From assembly GCF_963678635.1 (NCBI RefSeq), contig NC_087068.1:31746318-31810317 (forward strand): DNA of 64,000 nucleotides. Direction: 5' to 3'. Each line of letters begins with the position of its first letter. The first letter of the stretch is position 1. The notes beneath the pieces are model-generated. The model was not told the origin of the DNA. It saw only the letters and a program-made list of their open reading frames with translations, and ran no database searches. The translations under genes and the position numbers were made by a program. Positions 46,981 through 60,125 of this stretch are shown piece after piece. The stretch is from Symsagittifera roscoffensis (Eukaryota; Xenacoelomorpha; Acoela; Convolutidae).

Positions 46981-49900
46981 AGAGGTAATCAGAAAGTCAA
47001 AAGTATCATAGTAACTGAGGTTACAGTCAGGAGTCCCTTCATCACGTATTCCAGTCAAAATCCTTGGAATTTTCTAGATATGGAAGTGATAATGATAAAA
47101 GAAGATGACAAGTACTTAAGTCCTTTTCAATTAAAATCGATACGAGTTACGTTTCTTCAATAAGAACACGCAACTCGACACGAGAAATATAATATACAAG
47201 TGTTACAAATAAAACATTTCGTCGAAAGTTATTTTGTCATTTATTGTTCCGAGTACGCAAGCGGCGTTCGCAATCTGTATTGCCAGGGAGATTCTCTGTT
47301 TTAAAAAGCTGCCTGCTCTGGGTTCCTCAGTGCATATGCTTATGTTTTTACAAGCTTGCTCAAAAAAATTTCTGTGCTGGGGCCGGCCGCGCCCTGAATT
47401 TCAAAAGCTAGCGGTTGAAAAAGATATCCATCATTTACAAGATCTTTATACTTGTCAATTTTTTACTCTTCCGCTTCAGCGGCAGCCGTACCAGGGTTAC
47501 AAACAGACCCGGCATTAATCCTACGAGGAGCTAAGGAGTCTATTACCGTTACATCCCACAAGAGCTGCTTAGCAACAGCCCATGGAACGAGCGTCAAACC
47601 GTCTGGTCGCTTCTGATCGGTCCTGTAGAGGTGTCGTGGTTCTAAAACAGACGGAATGTGAGTAGACGATAAATTCTGCTTTATAAGGGGAATTCAGGCT
47701 TGAATGCCTAGAGAATCTCCCTGCACTTTTGAGGCAAGAAAGACCATGCCAACCTTCCTCGGTAACGTCTTTTCCGCACACGCATTTATGCCGTTCGCAT
47801 ATTTTTGATCCTAATCGAAGTCCTATCGCAATTCTGAGTTGTTGGCTCAACAGTTTTAACCTTAAATTTTTGCACGGGATGATGTTCAACCACTGGGAGC
47901 CAAATCTATCTTAGAACGCGTTGAACCTTTTTACGTCCGTTGGTTCGAGTCGTAAAATCAAGTCTGCAATTTCGCTATCAAAAATTGGCTTCGTCCAATT
48001 TTTTTGGATTTCATTTTCCGGAGCCATTTCAGTTTTTCCAAGTTCAAACCAACGTTGAAGCGCATCATCATAGGTTCCATCCACATGCTCCAAACCAAAG
48101 ATTTCGCTCAAGGCATCTTTTGCTCCTACTGCTGAGGCTAAGAAAGCGGGTAAAGAGAGTAGACGAGCGGAAGAAACGCCCAAGCCACCTTTGGCTGCCG
48201 GGAGAACTGCTTGTAAAAACTGGTTATCATCCATTTTTATGTCAGTTACCTTGCATGACAAATTTCTTAGTAATTTATCGTAGCGTTCCAAAAAATCAAT
48301 TTGCAAAAAACAAGGGCTCGTACGCAAAAAATATAGGAGTTTTGGCATGCTAAAGCAATTTTTCAGGAGGTAAAAACCATAATGGGCGTCTAGTTTGTCA
48401 ATGACATCCGAGATTTTTCAAGCTCCATAATTTTTTCGTCAAGCAATTCTTTTCGGCAAAATTCGCCGATTGGAGGTCCTAAAATGAGGAGTTCTTCTTT
48501 TGTTTTTTTTTTATTTTGGGGCTTATTTTTCGAAATTGTGTTAAAATTGAATTATACTGTGTACTAGTAGTCGGTCCCAAAAAACAAAGTTCGCACTTCT
48601 CAGTGTTCAAGCTCAGGCCGTAAATTTGCTCCGATTTCAGAACGTTTTTAAGGTCCCGGAGTACTTACCTTATAGTCGTCAGCTAAATTCCCATCATCTA
48701 AATACCAGTTGTTAATTTTCGACTCCAACTGTTTGACTAGTGTATGAATTATTTCCGCAAAAAGGGGTGGGGCTTCAGGATCACCTTGCTGAGTTCCGTC
48801 TTCTGACATTATGACAGAGCTTCCGTACAAAAGGTAACTAGGTTTACCATACGCGCAATGGGTGTAATTATACAATTCGGGGCGATTTGAATAAACATGA
48901 TTCAGCACTGTTTCTCTGTTTAAAGAGTTAAAGGCTTTCTTAAAATCAAGTTTTAAAAGAACAGTGCATTTTTGGATCGTCGTCGCGTTCAATTAGGTTT
49001 CGAAACGAGTGCGCAGCTATTTCTGCTCCTCGTTTGGTACCGCATCCTACCTGTACGTTTCCGAAAAAATTTTGTCGCTCGGATAGGGCCTTGCTTCCAG
49101 CGCATTTAGACGCGAAACGTCTCAGCGTGTTGCCTATGGCAATCGGTCTCAACCCTCCGTCTATCTATATGAGGGCGATAAGCTTTGCGCCAAAAAAGAA
49201 AGTCTTAGTGGTTCGGGTATTTTGCCATCTCCAATGAGGTTTATCAGCTTAGTAAGCGATTTCAGAAAATTAAGTCCTGCACTGCCATTCGACTTACCAG
49301 CAAGATCTTTAAAAATTTGAGGAACTATTTTATCAGGACCTGCTGCTGATCCGTTTGGAAAGGACATTATCGCTTTATATAGGTCGAAATCCGTTATGAA
49401 AAAACTATCCATTTTTTCTGGATTTGGAGCTGCAAATTTGGCTCGCTGAGGGTGCTTAGACAACAATTTTTGATAGTTATCAGTTGAAAAAGGAGCAATT
49501 TTTTCATCCGAAGCAGCCAGCCTTATTCCTCCCTTTACATTTCCTTCATCGAGCTTACTACTTATTAACCTTATTCTCTGCTCGAGGTCACTCAGAGGCG
49601 GGCTTGAAACTTGGGGATGGGGTTTCGGAAGTGACACGTCATTCGCTCGAATTTTTTTATTTATCAAAGAGCTCATGCTTTTGGTCTGTTTGAGTCCACT
49701 TCTTTTCGGTTGCTCCAAAAAAAACAAGAACGACGTTAAAAAAATTAGCCATTTTGTAACATCTTCTACATTGTAGACGATGTCATTTATTTTGTCCGAC
49801 AGACTTTCCGCCAAGGGAACGCGCGAGTCTTTTGGTACTCTCTTGAGTACTCGGACATTTGAGAAGGCTGTATTAACATAATTGTCTAGCTGTAAATCAT

Positions 49901-50102
49901 TACCTATTGTTGCTTTATTAACAGTTTTTACATCAACGTATACAGGACACTGAAACCATTGGGTTTTCTTAAAGTCGCTAAGAGAAATAATTACACATCT
50001 GATATGATACCAACTAGAACAACAATCACATCTAATCCAATTTATCAGTCCTGAAGGTTTTAAGCAATCTTTGATTGTACACTCTTTGTTGTTTTTCCTC
50101 AT
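46981..50102 (-). pseudogene. R2-like LINE copy 2, long but frameshifted
   Basis: Covers the whole protein. PHD finger (NNKECTIKDCLKPSG, WYHIRC) is at 50102-49930, linker with KRSGLKQTKSMSSLINKKI, then RT fingers (SFPNGSAAGPDKIVPQIFKDL at about 49350, RPIAIGNTLRRFASKCAGS at 49152-49090, GCGTKRGAEIAAH). Motif A LKLDFKKAFNSLNRE lies at 48960, motif B GTQQGDPEAPPLF, YLDDG, thumb AAKGGLGVSSARLL, zinc finger CVCGKDVTEEGWHGLSC and the RLE. At least four frameshifts break it. It supplies the RT part missing from copy 1. 3' UTR at 46983-47215. Confidence 0.87.
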
Positions 50103-50457
50103 CTTGACGCAGCATAAAGGTAAAAAAAAAGGATTTTGACTGGACTTTAGGGGACTGAACTAACCCATAATAGGCGGTTAGTAGGAATTTTTTCAAATCA
50201 GCAAATAAAAAAAATAAAAGGCAATTAAATAAATTCAAATTTTAAAATCGAATTATAAAAGTCAAAAACAAGGAACAATCTCACCCGAGCTCAGTAGGTC
50301 CAGCGGTGCACCACCAGACTCCTCAAGCCAGTTCCAGTTTCCCACCTCCCCACAGAAAGCCACTTGACAGACCTGAATCTAAAATCCCTCAGAGCGCGCT
50401 CCACAAACTGGCACAAAGATCAAACATAGCAAATCTATTTAATAAGTTTATCACAAC
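50103..50457 (-). promoter_or_regulatory. 5' UTR of R2-like LINE copy 2
   Basis: Same block order as 24154-24590. The terminus tttatcacaacaatta lies near 50460. Reads head to head with the next feature. Confidence 0.65.
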
Positions 50458-50473
50458 AATTAGGCTAAAAGCT

Positions 50474-50975
50474 GATTAAATAGATTTGTTATGTTTGATG
50501 TTTGTGCCTGTTGGTGGAGCGCCCTCTGAGGGATTTTAGAGACAGGTCTGTCAAGTGGCTTTCTGTGGAGAGGTGGGAAACTGGAACTGGCTTGAGGAGT
50601 CTGGTGGCGCACCGCTGGACCTACTGAGCTCGGGTGAGATTGTTCCTTGTTTTTGATTTTTACAATTCGATTTTAAAATTTAAATTAATTTAATTGTCTT
50701 TTATATTTTTATTTTATGATTTGTAAAATTCCCACTAACCGCCATCATGGGTTAGTTCAGTCCCCTAAAGTCTAGTCAAAATCTTTTTTTTTTACCTTTA
50801 TGCTGCGTCAAGATGAGGGAAAACAACAAAGAGTGTACAAGCAAAGATTGCTTAAAGCCTTCAGGACTGATAAATTGGATTAGATGTGATTGTTGTTCTA
50901 GTTGGTATCATATCAGTTGTGTAAATATTTCTCTTAGCGACTCTAAGAAAACCCATTGGTTTCAGTGTCCTTTTT
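50474..50975 (+). pseudogene. R2-like LINE 5' fragment, inverted partner
   Basis: 5' UTR plus start of the PHD ORF (ATG at 50813, MRENNKECTSKDCLK, then a frameshift), truncated near 50973 inside the finger. It lacks about 20 bp of the 5' terminus. Together with copy 2 it makes a ~1-kb imperfect palindrome centred at about 50458. Confidence 0.85.
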
Positions 50976-52479
50976 AACGCGAGGTACTTTTTGACGCTAG
51001 AGTACCCAAAAAGAAATTTTTCGCTGAAATTAGATTCATTGAAACAAAAACTTTTATCTTTGCATAAATTTAGCATCAAATTGAAAATATAAAAAACGGT
51101 GAAAAATTGTAAGAAAAATGTGGTTAATAAAAAAAATGATTAGAGAAATGTTTTAATTATGTGTTTTTATAATTAATGAAAATATCTGAGTTTCTGAAAT
51201 TTGTTTTTGAGTTCAAATAAATTACTTTGAAGACATTTTTTGCTGTCTATGTTTTTTGTAATACTAGCTAAGATTTTAAAATGCACAAAAAAATGCCCAA
51301 AAACCTGCGCCAACGTTTGTTGAATTAGCATCATTAACGCATGCACAAATTTTCACAAAACTATCATAGATCAGAGAAGAGTGAAGAGTGCCACACATGT
51401 CTTTTATACAAAGATCTTACATACTTGTGGCACAACACACGTAAAAAACGTTCACACAAAATATTCAAAGAAAAAATAAATCTGCGAAAGAATAAGATTT
51501 TGTGCGCCTCGATAGAATTTCATTCTAGACAAACAGGCTAAATATTTGAATTTTAAATTACTCAAACAAATAAAAACAAAACCGACCATTGAATTGCTTG
51601 ACTATGTACTTTTTTGCACTTTTTCTGTATACTCTTAGGCCTAAAAATTTATTTTTAAATATACTTTTAGAACTAGAATATCACAAATGTTCAAAAATCA
51701 TGAAAGTTCATGAAAAAATCAACCTACTTAAAAAACATCTTTAAGCAATTTTTTATTCGAGAGTTTTTCAGTTTGTCAAAATCAATTTTAGATTAGAATT
51801 TTCACGTTATGATACCAGGACAGTTTAAGTGTCAGCTAATTGCTCGCAAATGCGTGGCTTTCCCCCTATAAGCAGCGCTTTTTACGTTATCAACTTATTT
51901 TGCTAGTGACCTAGTAAGTACTTTTTCAGTTAAATTTTGAGCTCAAACCATCGCCATCACACAGTTTTAGTTGTTGTCAGAAAGGATTGCTGACCCTAGG
52001 CCATATAGATAGATTTACATCTACTACATTCTAGTTTTTATTCCAATTCCGATTCTAGCTCAAGCAAAGAAGCTAAATTTAATGATGTCAGGCAAGTTCT
52101 GAGTTTGTGCATCGTGAAAAATTTTTGCGTAGTGGTAATAGTCCGCACTTTTAAACAAAAGTGTTTTAAAATCGACACTGAACAATTAGCAAGGTGTTAA
52201 GAGACGTCCATAATGCGAGTAGAAGATTTCTGTTTCTCACCCTTGCTTCTGATATTTTTGTTCTCCATTTTAAAGGACTTCAAAACCATGAGTTATCTGA
52301 ATACTGGCTGTCTGACCACTGTTAATACTGAAGAGGGGCACGACTCCTTAAGTTTGGGATGCCATCCGCAGCTCACTCTACTGCTCTTATCAAAGCTAAT
52401 TTTTGAATGTAGCAAATTAAGATTTCCCGATGTATCTTGTTTTTGACTAGTGACAATAAGTGAGGATGAATTCTATTGG
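50976..52479. other. AT-rich DNA, no gene recognised
   Basis: Short ORFs only (for example 52213-52446, plus) with no motif I know. The last few hundred bases may belong to the Penelope-like remnant that follows on the minus strand. Confidence 0.4.
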
Positions 52480-53260
52480 CAGCTTGAAGCATGACCTCGG
52501 GTTCATCTTTGACCGTCCTCACAATATCGCTGACGTATCGGTGGAACAATCAAAAACCTCGCGTTTTTGTCTTCCTTATTTTTTGTACCGCAAATCAATA
52601 TTTACAATACCAGATTTTGCAGCTTTCTTTCGGAAATCTTGGTCTCGTAAGACTTCGCATTGAAATCGATACCAACTCCAGCATCCCTCAAGCTTCATAC
52701 TTTTTGACCAGAAAGAAATTTTTTGTTACCTTTCCTGGGAATTTCTCGAGAGTCATTTGTGGGTGTAGTCAATACAGGTGTTTCTTTCATAGTGCATATT
52801 CGTAATCCTGGAACTAAAGATTTGCGTCAGAGATGCGTCCAATGCTATACTGCCTTTTTGAGCAAATCATGGTTCATTGAACTTAATATCAACCCGATTG
52901 ACGGCTTTCAATAATAGTTCTAAAACATAGTTTTTCTCTCCAGTGCTGGTAGCTTTTTCTTCTCAAATACTTTTCTAGCCGCTGTATCAATTGCTTTCTT
53001 GAGTGTGACATTCGTCCATATTTTTTCATCAAAAGACATAGTTAGTAATTTCATCGGACTCAAGGTGAGTAAGTTCTTTAATCCTCCTGTCAATTAATGA
53101 CTTGCTTCAACGTTGGAGCCCTTGAGACCCTCAAAAACTCAGCTACGACCCTGTTGAAAATATCATAAATACCGGCAAGCAACAATACCGTTGATCTCAG
53201 TGGTCATTCAACTTTATGCATTTTAGCCAGGCAATAAAATTTGGTGTCTTGCAATGTATT
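52480..53260 (-). pseudogene. Penelope-like element reverse transcriptase remnant
   Basis: Minus strand: FYCLAKMHKVE, a stop, then PLRSTVLLLAGIYD (53240-53150) matches the GLPKIHK..PLRPIVS block of Penelope-like RTs. SFDEKIWTNVTLKKAID (about 53030) matches the SFDV-SLFTNVP block. The downstream parts are scrambled by frameshifts and I cannot place the catalytic ADD box. Confidence 0.6.
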
Positions 53261-54302
53261 CAGATTCTTTAGTAAAGCAAATATAGAATCAGTTGCTTAC
53301 GGAAAAACACTAGTTATCATATTGAAGACTTTTTTTCTCGAAAGTGTAAAAGAAAACCAAACAAAACATCACATTTGCTATGATCACGTAGCAGTTTTGG
53401 TGACCTCAGCTTCAAATTTTGGAAAACTTCAAGGTTTTTTCTCTATAAAGTCTCTGTTTGTTGCTCAATTAATGCTCTCAATTGAGTTAGTTTTCAAAAA
53501 ATTCAGGTTTAAGCGTATAGGTTTAGACAACTTATGTTCATTCATTCTTTTGAAATTCACCGCGCGTGCTAAATGCTGACCTAGTTTATCTAATAAGCAT
53601 AATCTCTAATGCAATTAAACTCCATTTTTAAGTTTTACTACCACCTAAAATTGGGGTGCAACTAATGGCAGAATAATTCGAAAAAAAAATTCAAAAACAG
53701 GTTTTTGAACTACCTGCATTTCAGTCAGTCATTTGTCAAATATGACATACGTTATTCTACTTATAAGTTGATTCAAAAAACATAGTTTTGAAAATTGGCA
53801 AATCAAGTGTAAATTGTAAATCTAAATTTAAAAAAGTATTAGTTTGTCCAGACTTATTTTGTAGGATTTTTCTGATTCCTTTTTCGACTTGGACATGAAA
53901 ATTTTTTAATTAGACCAAGGTGCTCCGGAACTAAGATTTCAATATCAACTTCCTTTTCATAAACTCGTCGCGGCTGTTCAAGCGCAGGTTTTTCTCCCAA
54001 ATACCACAAATGTCATATTATTTCTGGATTGCTTAACCTGCCTGTAATTTTCATCAATTTTCTGCCTTTTTCCCTCATTTTCACATCACTGAAAGTAGAG
54101 ATCAACAGGTTAGTCAGATTCTCAATTCTAGTGGACAAGAATAAACCGTGTATCAACAGCCAAACAAGGTCCATCATAATTAGAGCTACATAGATTACAA
54201 TCCCGTTTTCAAACCACTATTGTTATGAGGTTACTCTCCAGAATACTGATGTCGGAAATGCTAACCAAAATTGTAGTTTTTTGAGTTAAAAACCATTAGA
54301 CG
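53261..54302. other. AT-rich DNA, no gene recognised
   Basis: A 112-codon plus-strand frame (53241-53579) is open but has no recognisable motif; it overlaps the Penelope-like remnant. Nothing else seen. Confidence 0.35.
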
Positions 54303-55000
54303 TTTTAATTTAAGGCCATTTATCCATGAGGGAAAGGATGAACATACGAGCTGGGCAGCAATTTTTTTGGTTAATTTTCTGGGCTGGGTAATGTTGCCTC
54401 ACCCTCAAGCAACGAGCACGGATCATGGTGGGCCTCGAACATCCGACCTTTCGATTGAGAGGCGGAGACCAAACCACTTCACCACCACTCCTCCTTCACC
54501 ATCGACATTTGTGAAATTTAGAGCTTGATCGCAAAGCTCTTGTCCTAATTCTATCTCTACTTAAGTCATCAGCATTTGCGGCTTCTCGTTTGTTCTCATA
54601 GTGGAAATAAAAAAGTACTTTCAATGTCCGCGTCTTGCTCCTAAACCTTTGTGATTTTGTTCAAGACGTCCGACGCAACATTTGAGGAACAATTTTTGAG
54701 TAGTGCTGCTTTTTTAACCATTGCTCATTATTGGTTTCCATGGTTCTATCAAGTAAGTGCATGGCAAGTAAGCCATTGATAAGATTTCTCGCATTTTAAT
54801 ATAATGCTATTTTCTTTGCAAGGTTCAGCAGGCCGATTCCGGTTGTGTTTTAGAATTTCTACCGCTCGTTCCCCTCCATATGTAAAAATCAGCCCAAATA
54901 ATACTGTCATATTAAATTTGAAACGTTTTATCTGTCAAGTCTCACCCCAAAATGTTTAGCTTGTCTCTCGCATCTTTTTTCTGTTTTTCTTTCGGCTGTC
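54303..55000. repeat. ~700-bp repeat with tRNA-like head, copy 1
   Basis: Matches 56545-57235 over its length, same orientation. On the minus strand 54425-54494 has an A-box-like tggtgaagtggtttgg and a B-box-like gatgttcgaggcc. An internal minus-strand frame (TMETNNEQWLKKQ) is recognisable in both copies but open only in the second. Confidence 0.7.
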
Positions 55001-55964
55001 GATGTTTTTTCAAGTTTGCGTCATATTGAGCTCACAACTGTTCATCTGTTTTTTTTCTGCTCCTGCGGCTGCGCCTTCGCTGACATCTCCTCGTACCCTT
55101 TTTGTCCCCATTGGACCTAAATGTCTCAGTCTCAAGCACTCTCACCTGGAATTTATGCACCAGTTGAATAAAAAAAATATTCTCGGTGGAGAGTAAAACT
55201 GGAAAAGTCCGGTTTAGGATATTTTCTTAGACAATAACAAATACTTTAATGTTTGGGCAGACTTTCATCTTTTTGTAAGAAAATGGTCTCAAACAATTTG
55301 GTAGATTTTTTTTTCAAGAAGTTTTATGAGCCATGCAGAACACAGAAGCCCTGTGATGATTTTTCTGCAGATCGCCATTGCGGTTTAGAATTATGTGAAA
55401 TTTTTGTTGCCCTGATAATTTGAGCTATGATTATTTATACTACAACTTACAAGGCACAAAGCGAAACATTTCTTCCTTACCTCACTCCTGACTTAATGAC
55501 GCCGACACGTCCTCTGACCAACGTTTTTGCTGGGGTCTTAACTTTGCCTTCCTCCAAGCCTAGGTTGATCATCTTTGATGCTCCTCTATTCTTCTAGTGA
55601 GGTTCAAGATGTTATTCACATTCATTTTGCCTAAATTTTCAAATTCCAATTGTCTTCTTGAATATTGAAATGATGATGGAATGGGCTAGTGAAGTAGCTT
55701 CAATTGCGATGACAAATTGTGATCTTCTGCTTTACTTCAACAGCAAAAACAAAACAAAGTGATGAAAGAGTAGTGCAGTAACTTCGGTTATTACGATAAT
55801 GTCTGACAACCTGGTGTACATGGAAAAAAGAGGCTAAAAACGTGGAAAATTAATACAATCATCAAAATTTAGAGTTTAGAGTTATGTGACATTTTTGTTT
55901 TCCTGATAATTTTGACCTATGATTGCGCCTAAAAACGAATGAAAGAACTAAGTTTCAACAATTT
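55001..55964. other. No gene recognised
   Basis: AT-rich DNA between repeat copy 1 and the RLE-LINE scrap. Short frames only; no structure noted. Confidence 0.4.
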
Positions 55965-56544
55965 TTTTTTGTGTTAGTTCAGTCCAAGTGTCCCCGGTCA
56001 ATTTTCTTCCTTATACTTTCACGCTCGTCTTCATGATGAAGAAAAACAACAAGGAAATGTACAAACAAGTAAAGCTTAAAATTATCTGGAGTTTTAATTT
56101 TGTTTAATTTGATTCTCTAGGCATTCAAAATTGAATTCCCTTAAAAAGCAAAGTTCCGACCCATTTTTTAAAATCCGTTTTAGAGCCACAAATCTCCAAA
56201 GTACAGATCAGAAGGGGCCAGACGAATTGACCTTTGTCCCATTGACTGCTGTAAGGAGACTCCTGTGGGATGTAACGGTACTTGAATCTGTAGCCCCTAT
56301 TGAAAAAAGCGCAGGCTCAGTTGGTAGCACCGGAGTTTGCAAAAATTACCAAGTTAGACATTTAATGAACGATGGATTCTTTTTTCGTTCAATAGTTTCT
56401 GAATTTCAGGATGCCGTCGACCCTATAACAGAGATTTTTCTAAGTAAGCTTTCAATGAAATTGAGCGCATGTACCAAAGAAACCAGGGCAGGTCTTATTT
56501 GCATTTTTTTACCTCGCAATATAAACAGGCTGAAAAGCAATCGA
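55965..56544 (+). pseudogene. RLE-LINE remnant: 5' end fused to 3' end
   Basis: 55973-56105 is a decayed 5' UTR plus the first codons (MKKNNKEMYKQ), and 56113-56540 is the endonuclease and tail (TDQKGPDELTFVP, LLWDVTVLESVAP, TKETRAG). RT and finger are missing, as in a large internal deletion. In the nuclease the RPD is changed to GPD. Confidence 0.72.
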
Positions 56545-57240
56545 CATTTTAATTTAGATCATTATCCATGAGGGAAAGGACGAACATACGAGCTGTGCAG
56601 CTCAAGTGCAGCTATTTTTTTTGGTTATTTTTTTTGGGCTGGATAATGTTGCCTTACCCTCAAGCAACGAGCACGGATCATGGTGGGCCTCTAACATCAG
56701 ACCTTTCGATTGTGAGGCGGAGACAAAACCACTTCACCAACACTACTTCTTCACCATCGACATTTGTGAAATTTAGAGCTTCATCGCAAAGTGTTGGCAC
56801 TTGTCCTAATTCTATCTCTACTTAAGTCATCAGCATTTGCGGCTTCTCGTTTGTTCTCATAGTGGAAATAAAAAAGTACTTTCAATCTCCGCGTCTTGCT
56901 CCTAAACCTTTGTGATTTTGTTCAAGACGTCCGACGCAACTTTTGAGGAACAATTTTTGAGTAGTGCTGCTTTTTTAACCATTGCTCATTATTGGTTTCC
57001 ATAGTTTTATCAAGTAAGTGCATGGCAAGAATGCCATAGATAAAATTTCTCTCACATTTTAATGTAATGCTATTTTCTTTGCAAGGTTCAGCAGGCGTAT
57101 TCCGGTTTTGTTTTAGAATTACTACCGCTCGTTCCCGTCCATATGCCAAAATCAGCCCAAATAAAACTGTCATAATAAATTTGAAACGTTTTATCTGTCA
57201 AGTCTCACCCCAAAATGTTTAGTTTGTCTCTCGCATCTTT
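56545..57240. repeat. ~700-bp repeat with tRNA-like head, copy 2
   Basis: Second copy of 54303-55000, ~2.24 kb away and directly downstream of the RLE-LINE remnant. The tRNA-like block is at 56680-56746 (minus). A 83-codon minus frame at 56922-57173 is open here but broken in copy 1. Confidence 0.7.
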
Positions 57241-58739
57241 TTTCTATGTTTTTCTGCGTCATATTGAGGTCATTTTTCTTGAGGTCATGAAAGGAAGTTG
57301 AGGTCATTTTTCTTCAACTTCCTTTCAGCTTTTTTATTTTGTGCAAGTGTTAGTTTCTAATTCGAATTGGATTGATTTCCAAGCATCTGACTAATTATGT
57401 AATTACGTTTACTCACATTGTATTGTACTTTTCGCTACTTTTTGAAACAAAAACATTTTTCGTTGTCGGGATAAAATGATAAGGAACTAGTGAAATAATT
57501 TCAATTACTTGATAGCAAATAAGCTTCTGAGTTCTCTCAGCATCAAAACAATTGAAATGGTGAAGGACTAGTGCACTAAATTGGGTTAGCTTGGTAATAT
57601 CCAAATCAACATTGCAACCAAACTTTTGCACTAGTCATTTTTCGTTCCAACTATTTTTAGGTTGCAAGTATTCGGAGTTTGAAATTATCATGGCAACCGA
57701 GGATAGTTCACTCGTCTCTCATCATTTACCTAGTCAAACGAAAAGGTATAATCTCAAAAGAAAAGAAAAATAAAAACAAAAAACAACGTGCAACGTGAAT
57801 AAAAGTAATTAGTTTTCATTTACACGGAAAAAAAAGAATTAAAAAAAAAAGAAATATCAAAACAAACAACAAAAATTAGAGCTTAGAGCCATGCAAAGAT
57901 TATGCTATCCTGAAATTTGTTATCTCTGATTAAGCTTAAGGAAAGGTATAAAAGAGTCAGTCTTTGTTTTATTTTGAAAATAATGTTAACTATTTCGCTG
58001 TGGACTGGCCGACACGCGTTTCAAAACCATTTTGACGGTCTTTAAAAACCGTTGCTCTGTTGCATTGGGCTTTGTTCATGTTAGATTCATTTCATTGGGC
58101 GGCTTTAGACTAAAGTTTTGTTGAATTGTTCAGGCTTGGAAACCGTTAAGGCAAGTTTTTAATTTTTTCCTGAAGACAACTAAAAAGTTTTGCTAGAGTT
58201 ACTTCTTGCTCAACAGTTAGAAATTATTCAAGAAGCTTCATTTTCTCAACCTGATAAGCTTGAAATCCAACAAATCGACAATTTAATTTTATTGTCGTTT
58301 TACACTATTTGCTTATTAATGAAATTTGCAGTTTTTTTACCGAATGGAGAAGTTTTTCGTTTTCTCAACACTCGTTTTCTACCTTGTACTAGCAAAAGCC
58401 TGCTGAGCTTGGGCGAAAATGTTTCTTAACTGCGACTTTTATAGAGTTATATTTTTATAGTTTTCTTAACTAATTTCGACAAATTAGTCTTTATTCAAGT
58501 TTTATCGTGGGTTAATCAGTCCACTTGTGCCCACTCAAATTTCTTTCCTCGCCCATGGGCCGCTTAACCAAGACGAGAGGAAAAAAGTTTTCAAGATGAG
58601 ATGTTAAAAGGAGAAATCAGGCTGGCAGGTTGACAAATTTGCACCTTTGTTGATTTTCAACTATGGAAAACTAAAATTTTAACCTTTTCAATTTCTTGAA
58701 ATTGCTGACTAAGCTCCTGAACCTTATTTTTGAATGTAT
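57241..58739. other. No gene recognised
   Basis: Contains a small hairpin (gaaaggaagttgagg and complement, 57288-57328) and, at 58500-58600, a weak match to the RLE-LINE 5' UTR (gggttaatcagtccac.. and gacgagagg). Short ORFs only. Confidence 0.4.
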
Positions 58740-59640
58740 AAAACAAACCATTATTTTTTACGCAAAAGTTGTCGGAGCAATTTAACAGGTAGATATCTCA
58801 TAACAATTGCCAACGGCAACACGCTCAGCAGGCTCAGACGCATGGCGTGTAAATGCGTGGCAAGCAAAAGGTGATAACCGCGTCGTTCTACACAAGATTC
58901 TCGCAGGGATAAAAATTTTTTCAGAGGTTTCAAATGGTTTAGGGTACCACACAAGGAGCAGTAATTAGTACGTACTCAATTTGAAACTTGATGGACTGTA
59001 ATCAAAAACTCGAAGGCTTAACAAGGTTATGAATCTTCTCAACTTTGCTTCTTTATGCTTGTCAAATAATCTTGACAATTGTATACAGGGAAATTCTACC
59101 CTTGAAATTATGTTAATGTTTTCATTTCTCAGACATCAAAATTTGCCAATGATTTTCAGGTGTTATCTGAGTTTTTCCCTAGAAACACTTCCGGTCCCCT
59201 ACACTATTTGCTTCCTTAAAGAAGTGTTTCCACTCACGACTGAGCAACATAATTGATCATGGCATGGTTTATTGGCAAATAAACAAATTGGCAATCATCC
59301 GTGATTAGCACCAGCAGTTATGTTTGTTATATCTATATATAAAATTATTATAAGTTTCAAATTTTAATCTTGCTGCTCAAAAAGTGTTTGGCAGCCACCA
59401 TACCTCTTTTATTGTATATTTTTCTCGCACCTTCACCTCCAAGTCTTTTTTGACTTCCATCAGGTTTTTGAAGTACCCTTCTTTTCCTCCTTTATCCGTA
59501 TGGCAGAGTACTTCTAGCTTCTCGCAGTTATCAAGGTATTTTTCGGCATCATTTATTTGATCATGAAGAGTTTGCAATTCTTCTTAGAAAATTGGCGGAC
59601 GACTCACCACATTTGATAACTGCAATTGTTCCAATGGAGC
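58740..59640 (-). pseudogene. Unknown repeated coding unit, copy I (fragment)
   Basis: 59380-59640 minus reads TLHDQINDAEKYLDNCEKL, preceded after a stop by APLEQLQLSNVV; this is a probable coiled coil. 58751-58960 carries an AT-rich relative of the TRLSPFA block seen at 62400-62570. 59020-59412 matches 60540-60950. I do not recognise the family. Confidence 0.5.
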
Positions 59641-59744
59641 TGTATTTTTCTTGCATTGTTTTTGACGCGCTTTTTCTTCCCGCTGCTGGAGCGTTTACTT
59701 TTGTTCATTCATGAACACTTCAAAATTATCAGAAATAACTTTTT

Positions 59745-60125
59745 GCAGTCTCTCAGTTTTTCCGATTTTCGTTTCGACTTTAGACCACTCACAAATTTTC
59801 TGATGACGTGTGGTCCGTTTTTGAACTACTTAAAGTTCTTTGTCTGTCTTTTGCAAAGGGTCGGGTTAAAAAGAACTACTTTGTCGTTGATGCTATATCT
59901 AGGTCTGTATTATTTTTTCTGTCGAATTACGTCTTTTCTCGTTGTTGTTCGACATTTATTGTATCGTGCACCAAGTCGTGGCTTGTTTGGATTTCCTTCA
60001 TTAGGTTCATTACATAGTCGCTTGGCGTTGCACAGACTTTAGTTCAGGATGTTTCATAAATGCAATCTAGTGGCAAGAAGCAAGGGTGATCAAAGATCAA
60101 GTAGTTTGGGTTGTATTTAGTCACG
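59745..60125 (-). pseudogene. Ty3/gypsy-type integrase C-terminal remnant
   Basis: Minus strand, across frame changes: NYLIFDHPCFLPLDCIY (the FGR-LPxD block), SDYVMNLMKEIQTSHDLV, a FDRK block, NDKVVLFNPTLCKRQTKNF and NGPHVI. This is the order found at the end of Ty3-type integrases (GPY/F-like module). No other parts of the element are seen nearby. Confidence 0.6.
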
